Source: an uncultured Prevotellaceae bacterium (GTDB lineage Bacteria > Bacteroidota > Bacteroidia > Bacteroidales > Bacteroidaceae). From it: a stretch of 7,095 bases of DNA. The DNA is taken from contig OMTC01000090.1 in assembly GCA_900313845.1 (NCBI GenBank), positions 1 through 7,095 of the forward strand. The letters are read 5' to 3'. Shown one piece after another: positions 1-5,451 of this stretch (the first letter of the stretch is position 1; each line of letters opens with the position of its first letter). The translations under genes were made by a program, and so were the position numbers. The notes beneath the pieces are model-generated. The model had not been told where the DNA came from. It saw only the letters and a list, made by a program, of their open reading frames with translations, and ran no database searches.

Positions 1-1
1 T

Positions 2-238
2 GCCAATTCCAAAATCGAGGAGTTATTTGCAATGATTAAAGGGGACTATAAAATGATAGAAATCACCAAGACGGCTAACCACTACGGATGGCTGCAATAT
101 ACAGGTGGCAAGGACCCGACGGATGAGGACAATGTGTTTTTCACTATTTCGAAGGAGGAAAAGACAGATACGAGTACGGGCAAAATGACTTATACGCCTT
201 ACCTCACCTATGGACCTTTTGAATTTACGAGAAAGTAA
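2..238 (+). CDS. C-terminal part of an unidentified protein (5' end probably outside the window)
   Basis: The frame is open from the first complete codon of the window to a TAA at 236-238, giving 78 codons, so this is most likely the 3' end of a longer gene. A shorter reading is possible: ATG at 32 is preceded by GAGGAG at 17-22, nine bases upstream, which would give a 68-residue protein. Those bases also read as Glu-Glu in the longer frame, and Bacteroidota rarely rely on such sites, so I prefer the truncated-gene reading. The visible sequence is soluble-looking and mixed in charge, with aromatic-rich segments (HYGWLQYTGG near the middle, PYLTYGPFEF near the end). There is no membrane segment, lipobox or catalytic motif that I recognise. 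The gene converges on the PorE-like lipoprotein gene across a repeat-rich gap. Function unknown. Confidence 0.6.
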   Translation, partial: ANSKIEELFAMIKGDYKMIEITKTANHYGWLQYTGGKDPTDEDNVFFTISKEEKTDTSTGKMTYTPYLTYGPFEFTRK

Positions 239-242
239 ATGA

Positions 243-255
243 CCCCCAAAGGGGG
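243..255. terminator. Small GC hairpin just after the first gene (weak terminator candidate)
   Basis: CCCCC at 243-247, an AAA loop and GGGGG at 251-255 form a 5-bp all-GC hairpin starting four bases after the stop codon at 238. It is followed by AGTTTC rather than a U-tract, so it is not a textbook intrinsic terminator. It may instead be the left edge of the repeat element that fills this gap. A second small hairpin, TTGAC (265-269) with GTCAA (273-277), follows. Confidence 0.35.
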
Positions 256-260
256 AGTTT

Positions 261-303
261 CAAGTTGACTTCGTCAAGTTTCAGGTTTCAAGTTTCAGGT
301 CTA
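261..303. repeat. Heptanucleotide-periodic tract, ARGTTTC type
   Basis: From 276 the bases read as consecutive 7-mers: AAGTTTC, AGGTTTC, AAGTTTC, AGGTCTA. Equivalently, the 14-mer CAAGTTTCAGGTTT (275-288) is repeated at 289-302 with one change. Related sequence (GTTTCAAGTTGA) precedes it. CAAGTTGA at 261-268 also recurs inverted as TCAACTTG at 393-400, so the whole repeat block is bracketed by an 8-bp inverted repeat. The tract lies between convergent genes, where coding constraint is absent. Confidence 0.7.
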
Positions 304-325
304 AGGCTTGCCGTCCGGATGGCAT

Positions 326-360
326 TTTTCACTTCTCACTTTTCACTATTCTCTCTCATC
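326..360. repeat. Heptanucleotide-periodic tract, TTYTCAC type
   Basis: Five consecutive 7-mers can be read: TTTTCAC (326), TTCTCAC (333), TTTTCAC (340), TATTCTC (347) and TCTCATC (354). The tract runs directly into the GC-rich hairpin at 353-390. On the opposite strand the unit reads GTGARAA, the same flavour as the ARTGAGN units at 3891-3935 inside the DUF3078-like gene. No gene lies in this region. Confidence 0.7.
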
Positions 361-390
361 CTCCCCTCGGGGAGTCGAGGGGCCTGAGAG
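353..390. terminator. Two-part GC-rich hairpin between convergent genes; possible bidirectional terminator or repeat element
   Basis: CTCTCA (353-358) pairs with TGAGAG (385-390). Inside, after a short internal loop, CCCCTCG (363-369) pairs with CGAGGGG (376-382) around a 6-nt loop, giving 13 bp in two stems. A competing palindrome CTCCCC/GGGGAG sits at 361-374. It begins 15 bp beyond the stop codon of the minus-strand lipoprotein gene and about 115 bp beyond the stop of the plus-strand gene, so it could end transcription from both sides. It has no T-run on either strand, so an intrinsic mechanism is unproven. It resembles the element at about 4046-4098. Confidence 0.5.
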
Positions 391-404
391 GTTCAACTTG
401 GACA

Positions 405-2483
405 TTAAAAAATAAAATTATCGTCTTCGTTATTGGCTGGTTGCTGCCGTTCGCTTTGCTTGGTTGCTTCCTTGTTTTGGCTCTGAAGTTCCTCGATGGT
501 CATACCGTAGGTAGTCCGGAGCACTTGGAATTCAGTGCGACGGTTGAGGGCGTTACAGATTTCCTGCTCTGCGGGTTTGAGTTTCTTGATGAAAGCTTCG
601 GTGAGGGTGTCACCTTCGTTCAAGAAAGAGTGGGCTTCAGCCAATTTCTTACGGATAACCTTTGGACGTGCCTCACCATAACCCATTGCGGTGAGACGAT
701 CCTTTGCCACACCATGCTCAATCATGTAATTCACAACGGACTCCGCACGACGCTGTGCCAGACGAGCATTGTACTGGTCATTGCCTCGGTAGTCGCAATG
801 TGAACTCAACTCGATGGTGATATTCGAATTTTCCTCCATCATGCCAACGAGTTTGTCGAGTGCCTCGGTGGATTCAGGGGTGAGGGTTGCCTTGTCGAAT
901 TCGTAGAAGATATTCTCAATGAGCACAGGGATATTCATTGGAGGAAGTGGGAACTGGAGTGTGTATTCTTCGCTTTCCTGACTCTGCTCCACACGGATTT
1001 CGTTCTTCACGTTGAGATAGCCCTTGCATGTGCCCAGCAGCACATAATCGACTCCAGGCTTGAGGACATAAGTGAACGAGCCATCACCTTTCACACTGAG
1101 CTGTTCCTTCGTTCCATCATTACCAACGAGATGGACGAGTGCTTCGGGGAGTTCGTAGCCATCCTTCTCATAGACCCAACCCGTGACGGTTTGGAGGATT
1201 TCGGGCAATTCGAAACTGTAAATGTGGTCCCATCCCTTGCCATCATTTCTGCTGGAAGAGAAGAAACCACGATTATATACTCCCTCGAAGGTCATGCCAA
1301 AGTCGTCGGCAGCGGAGTTCATCGGGAATTGCAGGTTTTCCACAATCCATCCCTTCACAGAATCGGGAGTGGCTTTCAGGATATCGAGTCCTCCCATACC
1401 TGGATGCCCATTGGAGGAGAAATAGAATTCACCATTAGGACGGAAAGTAGGGAACATCTCATCGCCAGGAGTGTTGATAGGACGACCCACATTCTCCACG
1501 CCACCAAATCCAGAGGAGAGGATGCGGACTTTCCAAATATCGTAACCTCCCAGTCCGCCTGGCATATCGCTCACGAAATAGAGCCATTCTCCATCGGGCG
1601 AAACGGCTGGATGGGCGAAAGAGGAAAGTGTATCCTTCGAGATTTCACACTTGGAAGGTTTTGCCCAAGATGCATCGCTACGTTGGGATTGCCAGATTTC
1701 TGCATTGCGAGGATAATCAGGGTCGGAAGAGCAACGGGTGAAGTACATGGTCTTGCCATCGGGAGTGAAACAACAAGCACCTTCCTCGTAGGCGGTGTTG
1801 ACTTCGGATTCCACCACTTCGGGCTGTCGCCACTTACCATTTTCATCTTTCTTTGCCAAGAAAAGGTCGGAAAAACTAGTTCCCGTGATGCCGCTATAGT
1901 CATCACCTGTGGCATCGTTTCGAGTGGAAGAAATGACAAGTTGTTCACTCTCGTCACCTACGAGCATCGGACTGAAATCGCTGCGGCGAGAATTGAAAAT
2001 GCCTTCTTTCTTGACCCTATAGAGATTCGGATTCGCTTTCCACTGGGGAGCCATCTCGCATGAAAGGAGTCCCATGTGCGCCAATTCATTGGCAGGGTCC
2101 TTTTCCAAATAGAGACGGAAATTCTGTTCTGCCTGCTTGTAATTGCCAATTTTGAGTTGCTGCTGTGCCAAATAGAAAAGCGACAAACTATCGGGATGCT
2201 TATATCGCACTGCATTCTGATAGGCTGCCACCGCCTTTTGGGAATAGTTGATGTGGCGATAGCATTCGCCCATCATAAAGGCACGCTGAGCACGCTTCTC
2301 CTTGTCTTTCGGAGAAACTCGGGAATAGGATTTCTTGAAAAAGTTGGAGGCATTGTAGTATTCGCCCATAGCGTATGCCTGCTCCCCCTTTTTGTAAGAA
2401 ATAGCTTCATTGCTGCATGATGCCAAGAGCAGCATGCAGACAAAACAAAATGAACTGATGATATGATAAAAAACGCGCTTCAT
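405..2483 (-). CDS. PorE-like lipoprotein: TPR, beta-propeller (PD40), CRD and OmpA C-terminal domain
   Basis: This 692-residue protein starts with a lipoprotein signal; the lipobox is L20-A21-S22-C23. Next comes a helical TPR region (about 28-145). A PD40/WD40-like propeller (about 168-425) follows, with repeated blade motifs: FTPDGKTMYFTR near 239, VSPDGEWLYF near 294, FRPNGEFYFSSN near 347. Two blades carry GG-Y/L-DI turns. Then come a carboxypeptidase regulatory-like fold (about 432-510) and an OmpA_C domain (about 522-656). In the last domain, D564 and R579 occupy the two positions that bind diaminopimelate in OmpA proteins, so peptidoglycan binding looks intact. This order matches Porphyromonas gingivalis PorE (PG1058), a type IX secretion component. 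Assigning secretion as the role here is inference, since no other T9SS gene is visible. Residues 610-645 form an insert within the OmpA domain, and a 28-residue Q/N/E-rich tail ends it. Confidence 0.85.
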   Translation of the reverse strand: MKRVFYHIISSFCFVCMLLLASCSNEAISYKKGEQAYAMGEYYNASNFFKKSYSRVSPKDKEKRAQRAFMMGECYRHINYSQKAVAAYQNAVRYKHPDSLSLFYLAQQQLKIGNYKQAEQNFRLYLEKDPANELAHMGLLSCEMAPQWKANPNLYRVKKEGIFNSRRSDFSPMLVGDESEQLVISSTRNDATGDDYSGITGTSFSDLFLAKKDENGKWRQPEVVESEVNTAYEEGACCFTPDGKTMYFTRCSSDPDYPRNAEIWQSQRSDASWAKPSKCEISKDTLSSFAHPAVSPDGEWLYFVSDMPGGLGGYDIWKVRILSSGFGGVENVGRPINTPGDEMFPTFRPNGEFYFSSNGHPGMGGLDILKATPDSVKGWIVENLQFPMNSAADDFGMTFEGVYNRGFFSSSRNDGKGWDHIYSFELPEILQTVTGWVYEKDGYELPEALVHLVGNDGTKEQLSVKGDGSFTYVLKPGVDYVLLGTCKGYLNVKNEIRVEQSQESEEYTLQFPLPPMNIPVLIENIFYEFDKATLTPESTEALDKLVGMMEENSNITIELSSHCDYRGNDQYNARLAQRRAESVVNYMIEHGVAKDRLTAMGYGEARPKVIRKKLAEAHSFLNEGDTLTEAFIKKLKPAEQEICNALNRRTEFQVLRTTYGMTIEELQSQNKEATKQSERQQPANNEDDNFIF

Positions 2484-2523
2484 CGACTAAATAACGAAGA
2501 TGTTGCGGAATTATTGCATGAAA

Positions 2524-2564
2524 GGGAAAATAAAAGCCTGTTCAGCTTTCCCAAAATGAAAGCT
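2524..2564 (-). promoter_or_regulatory. Overlapping alternative hairpins upstream of the PorE-like gene
   Basis: On the minus strand two stems compete for the same bases. Stem one pairs AGCTTTC (2564-2558) with GAAAGCT (2550-2544) around a 7-nt loop. Stem two pairs GGGAAA (2552-2547) with TTTCCC (2529-2524), or AAAGC (2549-2545) with GCTTT (2537-2533), and has a T-rich descending side. They cannot form together. They lie 40-80 bases before the ATG at 2483 and downstream of the terminator at 2568-2624. Whether they form an attenuator is inference. Confidence 0.3.
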
Positions 2565-2567
2565 TAC

Positions 2568-2624
2568 AAAAAAACGAGCATACATGTGTGCAATCAAAAT
2601 GATGTCAGCACAAATGTATGCTCG
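2568..2624 (-). terminator. Strong intrinsic terminator of the DUF3078-like gene
   Basis: The 17-base arm GCACAAATGTATGCTCG (2608-2624) is the reverse complement of CGAGCATACATGTGTGC (2575-2591) at 16 of 17 positions, with a 16-nt loop. On the minus strand the stem is followed at once by seven T residues (2574-2568), the signature of rho-independent termination. It begins 41 nt past the TAG stop of the DUF3078-like gene. The plus-strand side has no T-run, so it acts in the minus direction. The single mismatch (2586 against 2613) falls within a TAnnTTTG-like string on the minus strand (2618-2611). Confidence 0.88.
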
Positions 2625-2665
2625 ATGTGGGGGCTCATCCCCTATGGAGAAGTGGAAGTTGCTTC

Positions 2666-4012
2666 CTAAAACGAATAATTCAGTCCGAGAGTGAAGAATT
2701 CCTTGAATTGGAAGTAGCCGAGATTGTGATCCCAAAAGTCGCGTGAACGGTTATCATCGAAGCGCCAAAGGGTGTAGAGCTCGGTAGAGATGTATTTCGA
2801 GAGTTGATAACTGAAATCATTCTCCAACTCAGATTCAGCATATTTGTAAGAAGTGAAGTAATAGAAACGGCACTTCCAAGTGAAGTCCTTTGCCAACTTG
2901 ACAGATGATTGTAGTTCGATTTTCGAACCGAAGTCCTGCTGGAAATCCTTACCAATCATTTTGTATGACTTGTGGATATTCAAATCATCATCGTTGATAT
3001 ATCTGAACTTGTAGGAAAGTGGAAGAAGTGCCACGGAGAGGGTGTTTCCATTCTCGAACTTTGGCTTATAGTCCATACCTATAGAGAAATAGAAGTCGAG
3101 AGGAGCAAGGAAATTGGAATATTTCTTTGGGTCGTTCACACGGTATCCTGGCATGAACTGCGTGTTGGCTTCGAGCGATGCAGTATAGTACCAGTTCTTT
3201 GCTGCCTTGACACCTAACTTGCTGTAGAGGTTCAACTTATCGTCGCTGGTCAGAAAATTATGGCAGGTGTCACCTGGAGAAGTTGCAAATCCCAAACGCA
3301 TCGTCAGACGGTTCTGCCAAGTGATTTTCTTGGTATCGTCGTAATTAGCCTCAAGAATGATGCTTGCGAGGAGGGACTGGTTGTTGATACCTCCCTTGTA
3401 CCATTGTTGACTGAAATAATTCTGAGTGAACTGAAGTCCGAACTTACCTGTCTTCTTCCAAAAGTTTGGTTTTTCCACCTGCAAACCAATATCTTTCACA
3501 TCGTCTGCCACTGCATCAAGTGTAGGGTCTTTCATATCCTCAGCCAACACATTATCCACTTCCTTCGTGATATTCTCCTGCGCTGTGCTCTTCGACTTCA
3601 CAAGATCGACAGATTCAAACTGCTCATCGTAGTGACGCACCAACTCGGGATTGTTGACATAGAGCTGAGTAAGTTGGCGGTTGATTTCGGTATTGAGGTC
3701 TGCATCCGAAGAATTATCAACCAATGAAAATGCATCGCTAACAGCAGACGAATAGTAAGTGGTAGGACCAACCAAACGATAATAATATGGACTCACGTAA
3801 TCGGAATTCGCATTCGAGCTGTTAAAAGTGGATGTACGCAAAGCACTCAACTGATTCTTGAAATTCTGCACAATGTTTTGAGCAGAAAGGGATGAACAGT
3901 GAGGAATGAGCAGTGAAGAATGAGCAATGAGGAACAAAACCCACATCCTGCTCTTCCAACAATGGCGTTGGCTGATTTGCTTTATAAAAACACTCATAAT
4001 TTTAGTTTTCAT
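2666..4012 (-). CDS. DUF3078-like outer-membrane beta-barrel protein
   Basis: The 448-residue product has an N-terminal export signal (hydrophobic core about 24-42, probable cleavage after LSA at 44). A helical, charged region with no barrel character follows (about 46-180). From about 188 to the end come alternating aromatic/polar strands. The segment FTQNYFSQQWYKGGINN (195-211) and the following ITWQNRLTMRLGF match the W-x-x-GG-x-N pattern I associate with DUF3078. The protein ends in Phe (NYSF), as outer-membrane barrels usually do. The function of the family is not known to me; an outer-membrane location is a firm inference. The gene follows the flavo-diiron gene by 88 bp with no recognisable promoter between and no clear ribosome site; a strong terminator follows it. 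Met6 or Met23 could also serve as starts. Residues 26-41 of the signal are encoded by a heptamer repeat tract, which is unusual. Confidence 0.8.
   Translation of the reverse strand: MKTKIMSVFIKQISQRHCWKSRMWVLFLIAHSSLLIPHCSSLSAQNIVQNFKNQLSALRTSTFNSSNANSDYVSPYYYRLVGPTTYYSSAVSDAFSLVDNSSDADLNTEINRQLTQLYVNNPELVRHYDEQFESVDLVKSKSTAQENITKEVDNVLAEDMKDPTLDAVADDVKDIGLQVEKPNFWKKTGKFGLQFTQNYFSQQWYKGGINNQSLLASIILEANYDDTKKITWQNRLTMRLGFATSPGDTCHNFLTSDDKLNLYSKLGVKAAKNWYYTASLEANTQFMPGYRVNDPKKYSNFLAPLDFYFSIGMDYKPKFENGNTLSVALLPLSYKFRYINDDDLNIHKSYKMIGKDFQQDFGSKIELQSSVKLAKDFTWKCRFYYFTSYKYAESELENDFSYQLSKYISTELYTLWRFDDNRSRDFWDHNLGYFQFKEFFTLGLNYSF
3891..3935. repeat. Heptanucleotide-periodic tract inside the signal-peptide coding region
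   Basis: The plus strand reads in 7-mers from 3891: GATGAAC, AGTGAGG, AATGAGC, AGTGAAG, AATGAGC, AATGAGG, then AAC. As 14-mers, GAGGAATGAGCAGT (3901-3914) is followed by GAAGAATGAGCAAT (3915-3928), with two differences. The tract is in frame in the DUF3078-like gene and encodes residues 26-41, LFLIAHSSLLIPHCSS on the minus strand, which is most of the signal's hydrophobic core. Its composition matches the non-coding tract at 326-360 on the opposite strand. Confidence 0.75.
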
Positions 4013-4045
4013 GATGCACGTGTTGATTTTATGTTTTTATGATAT

Positions 4046-4098
4046 TCACTTCTATCTACTCCCCTCACCCCTTTAGAGAGGGGGCGGAAGAGTGAGGC
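4046..4098. repeat. GC-rich inverted-repeat element between the flavo-diiron and DUF3078-like genes
   Basis: CCCCTC (4061-4066) pairs with GAGGGG (4078-4083) around an 11-nt loop; a competing stem pairs CCCCT (4068-4072) with AGGGG (4079-4083). The flanks are also roughly complementary: TTCACTTCT on the left, GGAAGAGTGAGG on the right. The same order (TTCAC-rich tract, CTCCCCTC, GAGGGG, GAGAG) occurs at 340-390, suggesting two diverged copies of one element. It lies 3-55 bases beyond the flavo-diiron stop codon. Without a T-run on the minus strand it is a poor intrinsic terminator. Confidence 0.5.
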
Positions 4099-4100
4099 TT

Positions 4101-5276
4101 TTATCCTTCAATCAGCTTTGCTGCCAACTCTTTCAGTGCTTCCACTGTTTCAGGTTTCACAGTGGATTCCACCGTTACGATAGGCTCTACAATCTCGATG
4201 TTCTTGAGTGCAGACATCGCCTCACGCATCTTCTTACCCGACATAGGAGCCCACGAACCGTTCTCGATGAATGCCACCTTGCGATTCTGATAATTCTTGA
4301 TTTGCAGATGATGAATGAAATCTTCCATCACCGGCATCACACCTCCATCGTAGGTTGGGGCAGCGAGCACAAGACGGTCGTAACGGAAGGCATCCTCAAT
4401 GGCTTCTGCCATATCGTCGCGGCGAAGGTCTGCAGTGGAAACCGTCACGTCGGAATCACTATTGATGATGCTTGCCAACTTGAGTGCAGCTTCCTCGGTG
4501 TTGCCATGAAGTGAACAATATGCGATAAACACACCTTCTTCTTCTGGCTGATAGCTACTCCACGTGTTGTAGAGATTCAGATAGTAGTCCAGATTTTCTT
4601 CAAGCACAGGGCCATGGAGTGGACAAATCTTCTTGATTTCCACGTTAGCCAGTTTCTTCAACAATGCTTGCACCTGCACACCATACTTTCCACAGATATT
4701 AAAATAGTAGCGACGTGCCTCACATGCCCATCCGTCTGGGTCGTCATACGAAAGAGCACCAAACTTGCCAAAAGCATCAGCAGAGAAAAGAATGCCTTCT
4801 TTCTGCTCATATTCAACGATGACCTCTGGCCAATGAACCATAGCAGCCGTGAAGAACTGCAAAGTGTGCTCACCCAAGGAGAGCGTGCTGCCATCCTTCA
4901 CCACAATGGTACGTTCTGCTGGAAGAGCTACGCCAAAGAAACGGGTAATCATCTTGAAAGCCTGTGCACTTGCCACCACCTTGATGTTAGGATAAGTATC
5001 GAGCATGAGCTTCACATTCGAAGAATGGTCGGGTTCCATGTGACTCACAATCAGATAGTCGGGCTTACGGTCTTTGAGAGCACCCTTCAGATTCTCCATC
5101 CAGTCAATGGTCTTGCGAGCATCGATGGTGTCGAGAATCGCTACTTTCTCATCTATGATAAGATAGGAATTATAGGAAATACCTTCTGGAATAGCATACT
5201 GACCTTCGAAGAGGTCAAGCTCCTTGTCGTCGGCACCAATATATTGGATGCCTGGAGCAATCATATTTTCAGTCAT
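4101..5276 (-). CDS. A-type flavo-diiron protein (O2/NO reductase, FprA/ROO family)
   Basis: This 391-residue cytoplasmic enzyme has the minimal class A layout: a metallo-beta-lactamase-like diiron domain (about 1-245) fused to a flavodoxin domain (about 248-390). The diiron ligands are all visible: H79-x-E81-x-D83 in SHMEPDHSS, H148 in MVHWP, D167 in SADAFG and H221 in PLHGP. The FMN loops are SLHGNTEEA (255-263), APTYDGGVMP (306-315) and NGSWAPMSGK (339-348). The family takes electrons, usually from rubredoxin, and reduces O2 to water or NO to N2O, protecting anaerobes; sequence alone does not settle which substrate is preferred. No C-terminal rubredoxin or flavin reductase module is attached. 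The length is normal (about 400 in the family). The ATG at 5276 lies about 30 bp downstream of a perfect -7 box and has no Shine-Dalgarno site. The DUF3078-like gene follows by 88 bp and may be co-transcribed. Confidence 0.95.
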   Translation of the reverse strand: MTENMIAPGIQYIGADDKELDLFEGQYAIPEGISYNSYLIIDEKVAILDTIDARKTIDWMENLKGALKDRKPDYLIVSHMEPDHSSNVKLMLDTYPNIKVVASAQAFKMITRFFGVALPAERTIVVKDGSTLSLGEHTLQFFTAAMVHWPEVIVEYEQKEGILFSADAFGKFGALSYDDPDGWACEARRYYFNICGKYGVQVQALLKKLANVEIKKICPLHGPVLEENLDYYLNLYNTWSSYQPEEEGVFIAYCSLHGNTEEAALKLASIINSDSDVTVSTADLRRDDMAEAIEDAFRYDRLVLAAPTYDGGVMPVMEDFIHHLQIKNYQNRKVAFIENGSWAPMSGKKMREAMSALKNIEIVEPIVTVESTVKPETVEALKELAAKLIEG

Positions 5277-5306
5277 TTTAATCTAATTTTTCTTTGATTT
5301 GGAATG

Positions 5307-5314
5307 CAAAGGTA
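5307..5314 (-). promoter_or_regulatory. Bacteroidota -7 promoter box for the flavo-diiron gene
   Basis: On the minus strand this reads TACCTTTG, a perfect TAnnTTTG, 30 bp upstream of the ATG at 5276; transcription should begin roughly 20-25 nt before the start codon. At the usual 19-bp spacing upstream, the -33 position reads ACTG (5337-5334), only a partial match to TTTG. Confidence 0.75.
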
Positions 5315-5381
5315 CAACTTTTTTATGGGAATTCAGTTTTCTCCCAGTTAAAACTTCATTCTACACAAAATTATTAAGATG

Positions 5382-5393
5382 TAAACATGTGTA
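5382..5393. promoter_or_regulatory. Dyad in the divergent promoter region, candidate operator
   Basis: TAAACATGTGTA is symmetric around ACATGT with one mismatched base pair, in an otherwise A/T-rich 175-bp gap between divergent genes. It overlaps the weak -33-like TGTG (5388-5391) of the plus-strand promoter, a plausible place for a regulator to bind. No regulator gene is nearby to name. A 12-bp imperfect dyad can occur by chance. Confidence 0.25.
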
Positions 5394-5417
5394 ATTGAAA
5401 AAAAATGTGTTACTTTG
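5388..5417 (+). promoter_or_regulatory. Probable promoter of the metallohydrolase-GH97 pair
   Basis: TTACTTTG at 5410-5417 matches TAnnTTTG at all but one fixed position. TGTG at 5388-5391, an 18-bp spacer away, matches the -33 TTTG at three of four bases. This predicts a start of transcription near 5424 and a leader of about 28 nt before the ATG at 5452. The leader is A-rich with no Shine-Dalgarno site. Confidence 0.5.
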
Positions 5418-5451
5418 TCAGAAATAAACATACTAACTAAAAAACATAAAA

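Noticed and set aside
261..390. Possible CRISPR array
   Set aside because: The repeat unit is only 7 or 14 bp, contiguous and degenerate. There are no unique spacers of about 30 bp and no cas genes.
1131..2063. 310-codon open frame on the plus strand, opposite the PorE-like gene
   Set aside because: It lies wholly antisense to a gene with five convincing domains. Its translation lacks any coherent domain, signal or strand pattern, and no promoter precedes it. It is a by-product of codon use in the real gene.
3891..4012. The DUF3078-like gene as a pseudogene or with a misplaced start because of the repeat in its signal region
   Set aside because: The frame is intact through the tract, the encoded segment still has a charged n-region, hydrophobic core and LSAQ end, and the rest of the protein is complete to the terminal Phe.
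4614..5297. 227-codon open frame on the plus strand, opposite the flavo-diiron gene
   Set aside because: The minus-strand frame carries all diiron ligands and FMN loops, so this frame is a shadow.
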